Positions 8,476-17,686 of a stretch of 64,000 nt of DNA are shown here, piece after piece. The notes beneath the pieces were generated by a model, which searched no databases, was not told where the DNA came from, and saw nothing but the letters and a program-made list of their open reading frames with translations. Position numbers and translations under genes: made by a program. Source of the stretch: a bacterium (lineage in GTDB: Bacteria > Myxococcota_A > UBA9160 > UBA4427); the NCBI GenBank assembly GCA_024742285.1, contig JANSYR010000007.1, forward strand, positions 248,001-312,000, in the 5' to 3' direction. Position 1 is the stretch's first letter, and each line of letters opens with the position of its first letter.

Positions 8476-8617
8476 GCGTGCAGTCCGACGTGAAGACGCT
8501 GCTTCCATGGGGTCTTTTTCGACGCTGCGTGGTCCCGGCTTGAGGGCCGCGGCCCCCGGTCGCGTCGTCGGGAGTGCACTACCCTCGATCTGAGCGCCGA
8601 TCGCTACAGTCACGGAG

Positions 8618-9823
8618 ATGAAAATGGAAGCGCCGGCACGTGCGCACATCGCGCTCATGGGCCTTCTTGCCGTCTCGATCATGATGCCGGTGACGTTGCC
8701 GGTGCCGATCCTGCGTGAGCTGGTCGGCGAACGCTTCGCGGTCTCGGAGCTGCTGACCTCGCTCTTCATGTCGATCAACATGATCGGCGCGGCGATCGCA
8801 GCACCGATCGCGGGGGCGCTGGCGGACCGGATCGGCAAGCGTCGGCCGCTGGTAATCGGCGCCCTCGTGGTCGACGCGCTCTGCTTCGTCGCGATGTCCC
8901 TCGACACGTCCTTCCCGGTCTTCCTGGGCATCCGCTTCATCGAGGGCTGCGCCCACATCTTCGCGCTCTCGCTGCTGCTCTCGATCTCGGCGAGCCTCGG
9001 CGGCGAAGACGGGCGCGGGTTCACGATGGGCATGACCGGCGCCGGGATGATGCTCGGCGTCGCGATCGGCGCGCCGATCGGCGGCGTCCTCGGGCGGGAG
9101 GACGTGCTTCGGCCCCTGATGACCGGCGCCGGGCTGCTGGTGGGCGCGGCCCTCCTCGCCTCGTTCGCCCTGCTCGACCCGAAGAGCACGGAATCACGGC
9201 CTGGCGCGAGCGAGATCTGGCAGGCGATCAAGCGCCACCGCTCGATGATCGCGCCCCTCGTCTTCGCCTTCGCCGACCGCTTCACCGTCGGCTTCTACAC
9301 GACCACCTTCTCGCTCTTCGCCTCGGGGCTCCACGGCGCCGACCCGCCGCAGGTGGGGATGTGGATCGCGGTGTTCATGCTGCCCTTCGCGCTCCTCTCC
9401 TTCCCCTTCGGCGTCCTCGCCGACCGTCTCTCGAAAACGGCGCTCCTGTGCGGCGGCTCGGCGATCTACGGCGTCCTGACGGCGAGCCTCGGGTTCTGGC
9501 CGACGGAGTGGATCGCGCCCGGCATGGCGATCATCGGCATGTCCGCGGCGGTCATGTTCGTGCCGTCGATGCTGATGACGACGGATCTGACCCCGCCGGA
9601 GATCCGTTCGACCGCCCTCGGCGCGTTCAATACCGCCGGCAGTCTCGGCTTCATCCTGGGACCGCTCACCGGCGGCTTCGTGAGCGACACGGTTCGCGCG
9701 AGCCACGGGGCCGCGGCCGGCTACCAGGCGGCCTTCGTCGTCGCGGGGGCCGCGGAGATGCTCTGCGTCGCCGTTTCCCTGCCCTTCCTGCTTCGACTGC
9801 GCGCGCGGGGACTGACCACCTGA
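8618..9823 (+). CDS. Major facilitator superfamily transporter
   Basis: 401 residues with about 12 hydrophobic helices. The cytoplasmic loop between helices 2 and 3 carries the MFS motif A (GALADRIGKRRPL), and a related loop (GVLADRLSKT) recurs in the second half, as expected from the internal duplication. The family moves small solutes or drugs by proton antiport or symport; the substrate cannot be deduced. It starts divergently from the cupredoxin operon with ~140 bp between them, so regulation may be shared. A second ATG two codons in (8624) is possible. A hairpin overlaps the stop codon. Confidence 0.85.
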   Translation: MKMEAPARAHIALMGLLAVSIMMPVTLPVPILRELVGERFAVSELLTSLFMSINMIGAAIAAPIAGALADRIGKRRPLVIGALVVDALCFVAMSLDTSFPVFLGIRFIEGCAHIFALSLLLSISASLGGEDGRGFTMGMTGAGMMLGVAIGAPIGGVLGREDVLRPLMTGAGLLVGAALLASFALLDPKSTESRPGASEIWQAIKRHRSMIAPLVFAFADRFTVGFYTTTFSLFASGLHGADPPQVGMWIAVFMLPFALLSFPFGVLADRLSKTALLCGGSAIYGVLTASLGFWPTEWIAPGMAIIGMSAAVMFVPSMLMTTDLTPPEIRSTALGAFNTAGSLGFILGPLTGGFVSDTVRASHGAAAGYQAAFVVAGAAEMLCVAVSLPFLLRLRARGLTT

Positions 9824-9846
9824 TCCGCACGCGCCGTGCGCGGATC
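9822..9846 (+). terminator. Hairpin overlapping the MFS stop codon
   Basis: GATCCGC (9822-9828) pairs with GCGGATC (9840-9846), with a further ACG/CGT pair inside. No T-run follows, so it is a weak intrinsic terminator at best. Confidence 0.4.
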
Positions 9847-10377
9847 GAACGTCGGACTCCATGGGGCGCAGAGTCCGACGAACTGTCGTACCGACCGGCG
9901 CCCCGCACCCGCGCAACCGGCCTGTGCGCGAAAATACCACGAGATACCGGATAGTTACGAGAACATTTCAGATCGGGGTCGGATCGGTTCCCTCTAATCA
10001 ATAAAGCATGACGGCGGGGACAATATTTCCCACCCAAGTGGTTCATTCCTGTAGGGTCGAATGTGCAGGATCCCTGGATCCCGCACTGGGAAGGCAGCGT
10101 GAATTCGGCTTCACGCGGTTGCGACATCCATTTATCGTTCGGCGCGTCCCTGGCTCGCGAGAGTCAGGAGGCACAGACGACCGTCGCCCGCGAGATCCCG
10201 CCCCGCTCGACACGACCGGTGCGTTCGATCCCTCCTCGTGCTGCGAGGTGACGGAGTCCTGCCTCACCAAGCATGCGGCCCGCGGAGCATGCAAGGTCAC
10301 GTGGTGAGTCGAACCTCTGCAGAAGTATCGGCGCCCTACTGGGAAGGGGGCGCTCATCGTTGAGAAGGACCTGTTCA
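9847..10377. other. Intergenic region, 531 bp, upstream of the first PEP-CTERM gene
   Basis: The part from about 9940 to 10060 is clearly lower in GC than the surroundings (aaaataccacgagatacc; ctaatcaataaagcatg). A pair of GCATGC hexamers flanks 10 bp at about 10272-10293. Short open frames exist on both strands but none has a recognisable product, codon pattern or ribosome site. Likely a promoter/leader region for the PEP-CTERM gene. No sigma-54 type -24/-12 element was convincing. Confidence 0.45.
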
Positions 10378-11043
10378 ATGCTGAGAGATCTGGCTGTTCG
10401 TTGCGCCGTATTCGTTGGGCTCCTGCTGCTCGCACCTACGTTTGCGTCCGCTGCCACCTACACCTTCACCGGCGGCTCGATGTCGCTCCGCGCGGAGCTC
10501 GCGGGGACGAGCACGTCCGTGATCGAGCCCGGTGCGGCGGATCCGGTGATCCTCACCCTGGGCGGATCCTTCGTGGAGTTCGACCCCGGCACGGACACGC
10601 TGTCGGGGCTCGAGCTGATCCCGACCGGGACGTTCGTTCTCGATCTCGACCAGACCGTGGTCGGACTCGACATCGTCGAGGTGAGCAACGCGATGCTCGT
10701 CGAGGCCCCCGGAGCGACCGCCCTGGTGAGCGGCGCAGGCTCCTTCAACATTGCCACGGTCATGAGCGGCGACGTCCAGGCCGTCGGAGCGCCGCCGCCG
10801 CCGACCTACTACGAGTCCACGAACTCGTCGACGGGCGGATCGCTCTTCGTCTCGGGGACGCAGCTCGACCTGGCGATCTTCGGCGTCACGCTGGCGACCT
10901 TCGACGCCCCCATGGGCCAGACCATCGACGTGAAGGCCGACTTCACCTTCTTCGGCGTCGTCCCCGAGCCGGGAACGGCTCTGCTCCTCGGCCTCGGTCT
11001 GGCGGGACTCTCTGCCTCCGGTCGCCGCACCGAGCAGCGCTGA
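10378..11043 (+). CDS. PEP-CTERM sorting-domain protein
   Basis: 221 residues, exported. A signal peptide (VRCAVFVGLLLLAPTFASA) is followed by a beta-rich, Ser/Thr/Gly-rich body and a C-terminal VPEPGTALLLGLGLAGLS plus a basic end (GRRTEQR), the PEP-CTERM signal recognised by an exosortase/archaeosortase-like enzyme (EpsH family). Such proteins are tied to extracellular polymer production. The start is at 10378 with GAGAAGGAC about 5 nt upstream; the longer frame from 10273 has no signal peptide at its start. No exosortase is in the window. It forms a pair with the PEP-CTERM gene at 11329, which has a near-identical C-terminus but an unrelated body. Confidence 0.85.
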   Translation: MLRDLAVRCAVFVGLLLLAPTFASAATYTFTGGSMSLRAELAGTSTSVIEPGAADPVILTLGGSFVEFDPGTDTLSGLELIPTGTFVLDLDQTVVGLDIVEVSNAMLVEAPGATALVSGAGSFNIATVMSGDVQAVGAPPPPTYYESTNSSTGGSLFVSGTQLDLAIFGVTLATFDAPMGQTIDVKADFTFFGVVPEPGTALLLGLGLAGLSASGRRTEQR

Positions 11044-11063
11044 CGCAGGGATCGGGAAGCAGG

Positions 11064-11097
11064 TCCCCGAGCCGAGGGCTCGGCGCTCGCTCGGGGA
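11064..11097 (+). terminator. Hairpin after first PEP-CTERM gene
   Basis: TCCCCGAGC (11064-11072) and GCTCGGGGA (11089-11097) are perfect complements, with a smaller CGAG/CTCG hairpin in the loop. It sits 21 bp past the stop codon and likely ends transcription, although no long T-run follows. Confidence 0.5.
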
Positions 11098-11328
11098 TTC
11101 GCTGCCCAGGGGTTCCGTCCGTCGCGATACCCGCCCTCGTCCCCCGCCCGTGGGGGCCCCGAGGGTAGCCGCGCGCGCGGAGCAGTTCGGGTCGGCAAAG
11201 ACACGTTTCGGGTGCGGAAATCATGCTCTGCGCCTCAGAAAGTCTGACATTTTCGAGAGCGCGTGGTTTAAGCTTCTCGGCGTACCCGCTGACCTGACAA
11301 TGCTCGATTCCGGTAGAGGAACCTCCCG

Positions 11329-11970
11329 ATGCGACTGCGATTCTCGAAGGCTGTTCCGGTACTTGCACTGAGTGGCTTGCTCTTCTCGGCCAGCTCGGCG
11401 CTCGCCGGCCCGATCGATCCCGCCTCGAGTGGGCTCGATCAGGCGCAGGGCTGCGGCGATTCGCCCTGCGCCTTCGACGTGATCTACAACCTGGATGCCT
11501 CCGCCCCCGTGACGGGCGACCTGGAGATCACCGGGAGCACCCTCGACTTCACGATCAGCCTCGCCTCGGCGACGCTGTCGGGTTCGGACGGCGCCGTCTC
11601 GTCGATCGACTTCTCCGGGGTGACCTACTCCGGCTCGTTCGCGATCACCCTCGACGGAAGCGGTGGCGCGACCATCACGGACCAGATCGCGACCATCACC
11701 GGGACCGTGACGCCGGACATCGGTGGCGCCGTGGTCTTCAACGCGATCAACGTGAACACCACCGGGCTGTGCACCGGCGTCGACACGGCTTCGCCGACGT
11801 GCGGGCTGATCTTCGGCGGGCCGACCTCGGACTTCAGCGCGAGCGTCGACGGCAACACCCGCTACTTCCGCCACACGGTCGACGTCTCGGTCGTTCCCGA
11901 GCCCGGGACGGCCCTGCTGCTCGGTCTCGGCCTGAGCGGCCTCGCGAGCCTCAACCGCCGTCGCAGCTAG
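11329..11970 (+). CDS. PEP-CTERM sorting-domain protein
   Basis: 213 residues. Signal peptide ending SASSALAG, then a beta-rich body with two Cys pairs (CGDSPC near the N-terminus; CTGVDTASPTC later) that could form disulfides outside the cell, then VPEPGTALLLGLGLSGLASL and RRRS, a typical PEP-CTERM exosortase signal. GAGG about 9 nt before the ATG is the likely ribosome site. The 280-bp gap before it is lower in GC (11170-11300) and separates it from the first PEP-CTERM gene by a hairpin, so it is probably transcribed on its own. The body is not recognised beyond its fold-like composition. Confidence 0.85.
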   Translation: MRLRFSKAVPVLALSGLLFSASSALAGPIDPASSGLDQAQGCGDSPCAFDVIYNLDASAPVTGDLEITGSTLDFTISLASATLSGSDGAVSSIDFSGVTYSGSFAITLDGSGGATITDQIATITGTVTPDIGGAVVFNAINVNTTGLCTGVDTASPTCGLIFGGPTSDFSASVDGNTRYFRHTVDVSVVPEPGTALLLGLGLSGLASLNRRRS

Positions 11971-12015
11971 TCCTTCGCGCCGCTCGACGAAGCGGCGTTC
12001 GAAGACCTGGAATCG

Positions 12016-12045
12016 ACGCCCGACATCGCCTGCGATGTCGGGCGT
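12016..12045 (+). terminator. Strong hairpin after second PEP-CTERM gene
   Basis: ACGCCCGACATCG (12016-12028) pairs perfectly with CGATGTCGGGCGT (12033-12045) across a 4-nt loop: a 13-bp stem 46 bp past the stop. It is followed by tcgcgtttcgg, only a short T-run. Being palindromic, it could also serve as a protein site. Confidence 0.6.
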
Positions 12046-12103
12046 TCGCGTTTCGGACGTCCGGTTTCTTGCGCGGGACCGGTGCGTCCGTCATCGTCGC
12101 CGG

Positions 12104-12985
12104 ATGCCGCACACGACCGCTCCCCTCGCGAAGAAGAAGATCGAGATCCTCGGCTACGAGATGGCCTATCACGAGCGGGGTTCGGGCGATCCGATCGTCC
12201 TGCTTCACGGCAATCCGACGTCCTCGTACCTCTGGCGCGACGTCGTCCCTCATCTCGAGGGCTCCGGTCGGTGCATCGTCCCCGATCTGATCGGGATGGG
12301 CGACTCAGAGAAGCTCCGCGACCCCGGCCCCGATTCGTACACCTTCGTCGAGCATCGCCGCTTCCTGGACGCGCTCCTCGAAGCCCTCGACGTCCGTGAG
12401 AACGTGACCCTCGTGATCCACGACTGGGGCTCCGCCCTCGGTTTCGACTGGGCGAACCGCCATCGCGACGCGGTCAAGGGCATCGCCTACATGGAAGCGA
12501 TCGTGGGTCCCGTCGACTCCTGGGACCAGTGGCCCAAGCCGGTCCAGCCCGTCTTCCAGGGCTTCCGCTCCGAGAAGGGCGAAGAGATGATCCTCGAGAA
12601 CAACCTGTTCATCGAGGGAGTCCTCCCGAGCTCGATCCTCCGCAAGCTGTCGGACGAAGAGATGGACGAGTACCGCCGCCCCTTCGCGAACCCCGGCGAG
12701 GACCGACGCCCGACGCTGACCTGGCCGCGGCAGATCCCGATCGAGGGCGAGCCGCCCGGGATGGTGGAGATCGTCGGCGCCTACGCCGAGTGGCTCGCGA
12801 CGAGCGAAGTGCCGAAGCTCTTCTTCGACGCGAAGCCCGGCGCGATCCTGCGCAAGGCGCTGCGGGACGGCTGCCTCGCGTGGCCCAACCAGAAGGTGAT
12901 CGAGATCCCGGGCATCCACTTCGTCCAGGAAGACGCACCGGACGAAATCGGACAGGGCGTCCGCGACTGGCTCGCCGCGCTCTGA
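12104..12985 (+). CDS. dhaA: Haloalkane dehalogenase, subfamily II (DhaA/LinB-like)
   Basis: 293 residues, alpha/beta hydrolase. HGNPTSSYLWRD gives the oxyanion/halide Asn, IHDWGSALGFDWANRH the nucleophile Asp (residue 107), YMEAIVGP the catalytic acid Glu (131), and GIHFVQEDAP the base His (272). This Asp-Glu-His arrangement and spacing match HLD-II enzymes such as DhaA (106/130/272) and differ from HLD-I, in which the acid lies after strand 7. It should hydrolyse halogenated alkanes to alcohols, halide and a proton; the natural substrate is unknown. Start 12104 gives the usual family length; no strong ribosome site. Convergent with nadA, with no linked alcohol or aldehyde dehydrogenase nearby. 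Confidence 0.9.
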   Translation: MPHTTAPLAKKKIEILGYEMAYHERGSGDPIVLLHGNPTSSYLWRDVVPHLEGSGRCIVPDLIGMGDSEKLRDPGPDSYTFVEHRRFLDALLEALDVRENVTLVIHDWGSALGFDWANRHRDAVKGIAYMEAIVGPVDSWDQWPKPVQPVFQGFRSEKGEEMILENNLFIEGVLPSSILRKLSDEEMDEYRRPFANPGEDRRPTLTWPRQIPIEGEPPGMVEIVGAYAEWLATSEVPKLFFDAKPGAILRKALRDGCLAWPNQKVIEIPGIHFVQEDAPDEIGQGVRDWLAAL

Positions 12986-13010
12986 CGCGAGACGCTCGGA
13001 CCGTGCGCGC

Positions 13011-13964
<954 letters not shown>

Positions 13965-14085
13965 CTTCGGGGGTCTCCGAGAAGGGGCGCCGTTCGGGAG
14001 GGAAGAGGTTAACCCCACCCGACGTGGACGCGCGAATACACGTCTCCGGGACGCCCGCGCGGCGCGAGAACCGGCCGAAGCGCGC

Positions 14086-14952
14086 CTAGATCGGCTGCAC
14101 GGGCTCGATCAGAAGGGTCGGTACACCGTGGACGGGGCCACGCACGGTGCAGACCCGCGTCCCGGGCTTGTTCCCCGAGCGGACCTCCGAGACGTCGAAG
14201 CCCTCGCCGGCCAGGCGCGCCCGGATCGCGTCGACGTCCGGCACCTGCCAGGCCAGCCCACCGAAGCGGTCGGCCTTCTCCGGCGCCGGATCCGCGCCCG
14301 CGCGCGCACCGATCTCGATCGTGAGCCCCGCCAGACGAAAGAAGAGGAGCCGCACCCCACGCTCGTCGAAGGTCTTGTCGAGGGCGAGGCGGATCCCGAG
14401 CCCGTCGCCGTAGAACGCGCGGGTGGCTTCCGGGGACGGGCTCATCACGACGACGTGATCGAGCCCGTGGACCCTGGCTTCCCGGGCCTCGGCCCCGGCG
14501 ACCGGAACCGGCGCCCCTCCGAGCAGCCCGGCTTCGGGCGTCTCGTCGACGATCAGCTCGACCGGCAATCGGCGGGACGCCTCCGGTGCGAGCGCATAGC
14601 GGGTCCAGGTCCGATCGCCCTCCGCCGAGTCGCCCTCGGCGGCGGCCCGAAGCTCGCACCGGGACGTGACGGCGATTCCCGCCGCCGCCAGCGCTTCGGT
14701 CGGGTCCCCGTCCTCCCAGACGAGCCGCAGCGCCGCCTGCCCCGTTCGCGGGGGCTCCCCCTCGGCGGCGGGCTCGGCAGAGCACGCGCGAAGCTCGAGC
14801 GCCATGTTCGCGAAGACGAAGAAGGCGCTGCGGCGTCCTGCGGCGTCGCGTTCCTGCCGGACGGGCGCGAAGCCCACCAGCCGCGCATAGTCCGAGACCG
14901 CCCCTTCGAAATCGGCGACATCGACCAGCGCGCTGTGGAGTCGAGTGATCAT
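14086..14952 (-). CDS. VOC-family protein with two glyoxalase-like domains
   Basis: 288 residues made of two vicinal-oxygen-chelate modules: the first begins MITRLHSALVDVADFEGAV, the second HGLDHVVVMSPSPEATRAFYGDGLG at about residue 168. The N-terminal module lacks the early metal His (LHSALVD), whereas the second has LDHVVV and a late Glu (LIEPV), so any metal site is probably in the second domain. Family members include dioxygenases, glyoxalases and resistance proteins; no substrate can be assigned. It is divergent from the sulfatase-like lipoprotein with only 40 bp between the starts. An upstream in-frame ATG at 14994 would overlap that divergent gene. Confidence 0.75.
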   Translation of the reverse strand: MITRLHSALVDVADFEGAVSDYARLVGFAPVRQERDAAGRRSAFFVFANMALELRACSAEPAAEGEPPRTGQAALRLVWEDGDPTEALAAAGIAVTSRCELRAAAEGDSAEGDRTWTRYALAPEASRRLPVELIVDETPEAGLLGGAPVPVAGAEAREARVHGLDHVVVMSPSPEATRAFYGDGLGIRLALDKTFDERGVRLLFFRLAGLTIEIGARAGADPAPEKADRFGGLAWQVPDVDAIRARLAGEGFDVSEVRSGNKPGTRVCTVRGPVHGVPTLLIEPVQPI

Positions 14953-14992
14953 GTCCCGAACATCGCACGTCTCATTCGCTATGCCCTCCGAC

Positions 14993-16264
14993 ATGAGCGG
15001 AACGCCGGTCGTGCCCGACCCGTCCTCGACACAAGCCCGCCACCACGGTCGCGCGCCGTCCGCGCGCCCGACCGGTCCCGTCGCGGTCGTCGCGCTGCTC
15101 ACCCTCCTCCTCGCCTGCGCCGAGGACGTGCCGGACCACCCCGATCTCGTCCTCGTCACCCTCGATGCCCTGCCTGCTTCCGCCCTGTCGTGCTTCGGCG
15201 GCCCCGCCGAGTCGGGACGTGGGCTCTGCGCTCAGGCCGAGGGCGGCACGCGCTTCGCGTGGGCCGTGAGCGCAGCCCGCGGCGAAGCCTCCGCGGCCGC
15301 CACGGTCCATTCGGGGCTGCCGCCGCAGCTGCATCCGGTGCGGGACGACGGTGCGACCTTCCTGCCCCACCACTTCGAGACGATCGCCGAGCGGCTCGTG
15401 GCGAGCGGCTTCCGTGCGGCCGCCTTCGTGACCAGTCCCCGGCTCAATCGCACGCGGCGACTCGACCAGGGCTTCGAGCACTACGACGATCGTCTGGCCG
15501 GACTCTCCGACCCCGGCGCCCCCGATGCGCTGGCGGATGCCTTGCAACGATGGATCGGCAGGGCCCCGGGGCCGCGCTTCGTCTGGCTCCATCTGAGCGG
15601 CGCGTCCGACCTCGGCGCGGTCGAGCGCGCCGTCGCGCGGGTCGACGTCGCGCTCGGCGACCGGCGGCGCGGGATGCTCGTGGCGGGCCTCCTCGGGGAT
15701 GCCGAGGGAGCGGCACTCGACTGGGAGCGCCACCGCATTCCGCTGCTCTGGCGGCCCCCCACGCCGGGTCCGCGAGACGGCCCCGGCGTCTCGTTCCGCC
15801 TCGCCGGACTCGAGGACGTCCGACCGACCCTGCTCGGCGCAGTCGGGACGACGGCGACCGCGACACCGGATGCGACGGCCCCCGTCGCCCGGGGACGCGA
15901 CCTCGGAGATCTCTCGCGGGCCCCTCGAGCCACCGAGGCCGAGGACGAGCGACGCATCCTGCTCGGCGGCGGGTCCGCGGCGGCGACGGTCGGCCTCGCG
16001 ACGGCGACCCACGTCTATGCCCGAGGCGAAGCCCCCTCCGACGGCAGTGGCACCCCGATCCCGACCGAGCACCTCCCTGCCCTCGAGGCTCGCTTCGTCC
16101 CTCTTCCGCTCCCGGACCCGGTGCGCGATCCTGCGCCGCGCTCGGCGGCGCTCCGTCCCGGGCCCTGGCGACGGGACGTGCTCGCCTCCGACAGTCCCGT
16201 TCCTGCCCTCGAATTCCATCTCGCCCGCCGCCTCGCCGAAGGTCGGCGGGAGGACCCCCGATGA
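14993..16264 (+). CDS. Sulfatase/alkaline-phosphatase-superfamily-like lipoprotein
   Basis: 423 residues. A long basic N-terminus, hydrophobic helix (VAVVALLTLLLAC) and lipobox LLLAC predict a lipoprotein. DLVLVTLDALPASALSCFGG resembles the first metal-binding strand of sulfatases, VHSGLPPQLHPVRDDG resembles the segment after the catalytic residue, and HFETIAERLVASGFRAAAFV is also typical. The catalytic Cys/Ser-x-Pro-x-Arg motif is not seen, so activity is doubtful. The C-terminal third is low complexity (Ala/Pro/Arg). The stop overlaps the next ATG (ATGA), coupling it to the metalloprotease-like gene. In-frame ATGs at 14945 and 14981 are alternatives. Confidence 0.65.
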   Translation: MSGTPVVPDPSSTQARHHGRAPSARPTGPVAVVALLTLLLACAEDVPDHPDLVLVTLDALPASALSCFGGPAESGRGLCAQAEGGTRFAWAVSAARGEASAAATVHSGLPPQLHPVRDDGATFLPHHFETIAERLVASGFRAAAFVTSPRLNRTRRLDQGFEHYDDRLAGLSDPGAPDALADALQRWIGRAPGPRFVWLHLSGASDLGAVERAVARVDVALGDRRRGMLVAGLLGDAEGAALDWERHRIPLLWRPPTPGPRDGPGVSFRLAGLEDVRPTLLGAVGTTATATPDATAPVARGRDLGDLSRAPRATEAEDERRILLGGGSAAATVGLATATHVYARGEAPSDGSGTPIPTEHLPALEARFVPLPLPDPVRDPAPRSAALRPGPWRRDVLASDSPVPALEFHLARRLAEGRREDPR

Positions 16265-17634
16265 GCTCCCCGCACGAGACCCCGATCACCCCCTTGCCGC
16301 CGAGACCGACCGACGACGGATCCGACGGCCGCGGCGGCACCTTCCTCGCGATCGTCGGCGGCCTGGTGATCGGGCTCGTGATCGTGTTCTTCGGCGTCCG
16401 CCAGGAGCGCTTCGCCGGCCTCGAGGAGGCCGAGATCGAGATCCGGATCAACGACCTCGGGACTCGCGTCGGGCGCGATGTCCTCGTTCCCCCCTCCGGT
16501 TGGACGCTCCAGGTCGAGCTACCCGCGGATCTGCCCGCCGGCGTACGCGACACCCTGAAAGTCGTGATCCGCGAGGAACGAACCGGCGCCGTCGTCGAGA
16601 TCACCGACCGGTTCGGATTCGAAGGGGACGTCGGCACTTTCGTCGTCCCCGAGAACCTGGGACTGATCGAAGGTCTCTTCTCGGTCAGCGCGACCCTCGT
16701 CGACGCCCAGGAACGCGAGCTCACGACCTTCCGCCGCCAGCGGATCCGAACCTGGCTCGGCGGCCCTCCGATCGGCTCGCGACAGATCATCCACTTCGAT
16801 TTCGGCGTCGATCGCGACCGCGATGGGCGAGCGGACTTCGAGACCGACCTGGAAGACCTCGGCCTCGTCGGCTCGGCGACGGCCGACGACACGCGACGCT
16901 TCGCGGACGCCGTCGCCGAGCGCGCCCTCGCCCGCGTTCGACGTGCCTACGACCGACGCGACGACCCGAACCGGACCGGCCGCGGGCGCGACCAGGTCTT
17001 CGTGCGCTTCGAGCTCGAGGTCGAGGTCGAGGACGGTCCTTTCGTGACACGCGTGTGTGTCGGCGGGCGAAACGCGAAGCACCCGGACTCGATCGGCTTC
17101 GTCCGCTTCGACTCGGAGAACGGCACGAAGGGGAGCGAGGAGTGCATCGGAACCGCCGAAGACGGCAGCGACGCCGGCATCTTCCCGGCCGCCTTCGCCG
17201 TGTACGCCGACGATCCGCTCTGGGCCGAAGCGTTCGGCCCGCTGCTCGAGCGGCCTCTCGGCACCGAGCCCGGCGACGCCGCGCGCCTCGCGGCTCCGGA
17301 CGGCAGCCCGCGCAGCCTCGCCCTCTCGAACGCGGTCGCGCGTCTCGGCGATGCGCTCGGTACGGTGATGGCCCACGAAGGGGCCCATGCGCTCGGACTG
17401 GTCGCGCCCGGCAAGCCGGGCCTCGGGCTCTTCGCCGGGAGCGAGAAACGCGGCGAGGGCTACGCCCACAACCTGACCGTCGACGACGCGGTGCCGAGCG
17501 AGCCCTGGCTGATGAATCCGGGCGGGACCTTCGAGTTCGCCGACCTGACGGGCCAGGGTGAATCCGGCGAGCTCCGCTTCCGCCCGCTCAACTGGGCCTA
17601 CCTGAAAGATCGCATCGTCCTCAAGAAGCGATAG
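16261..17634 (+). CDS. Membrane-anchored putative zinc metalloprotease (HEGAH)
   Basis: 457 residues. Residues about 25-47 form one transmembrane helix (FLAIVGGLVIGLVIVFFGV), placing the rest in the periplasm. The middle is beta-rich and acidic and contains DFGVDRDRDGRADFETDL, which resembles a Ca-binding Asp loop. Near residue 375, MAHEGAHALGLV is an HExxH zinc site with a following Gly, and a later LMNPGGTFEF could be the Met-turn of a metzincin-like protease. I do not recognise the family further. The ATG overlaps the stop of the lipoprotein gene, so the pair is likely co-expressed. Its last codons are duplicated just after the stop (see the repeat at 17623). Confidence 0.65.
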   Translation: MSSPHETPITPLPPRPTDDGSDGRGGTFLAIVGGLVIGLVIVFFGVRQERFAGLEEAEIEIRINDLGTRVGRDVLVPPSGWTLQVELPADLPAGVRDTLKVVIREERTGAVVEITDRFGFEGDVGTFVVPENLGLIEGLFSVSATLVDAQERELTTFRRQRIRTWLGGPPIGSRQIIHFDFGVDRDRDGRADFETDLEDLGLVGSATADDTRRFADAVAERALARVRRAYDRRDDPNRTGRGRDQVFVRFELEVEVEDGPFVTRVCVGGRNAKHPDSIGFVRFDSENGTKGSEECIGTAEDGSDAGIFPAAFAVYADDPLWAEAFGPLLERPLGTEPGDAARLAAPDGSPRSLALSNAVARLGDALGTVMAHEGAHALGLVAPGKPGLGLFAGSEKRGEGYAHNLTVDDAVPSEPWLMNPGGTFEFADLTGQGESGELRFRPLNWAYLKDRIVLKKR

Positions 17635-17680
17635 ACCCGGCGCGGACCCGCCATTGCGAAGAAGCGATCGGCCCGGCGCG
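17623..17680 (+). repeat. 36-bp direct duplication across a stop codon
   Basis: The last codons and stop of the metalloprotease gene (AAGAAGCGATAG at 17623) begin a 36-bp unit. The next copy begins at 17659 with AAGAAGCGATCG and matches 20 of 22 bases. The unit is 12 codons long, and the stop TAG of copy 1 is TCG in copy 2. Confidence 0.7.
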
Positions 17681-17686
17681 TCCTCG

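Noticed and set aside
8579-8956. Minus-strand open frame inside the MFS transporter
   Set aside because: It is a shadow of the transporter, which has the MFS motif and membrane helices.
10008-10307. Small plus-strand open frame upstream of the PEP-CTERM gene
   Set aside because: No ribosome site, no domain, and competing frames on both strands; treated as leader sequence.
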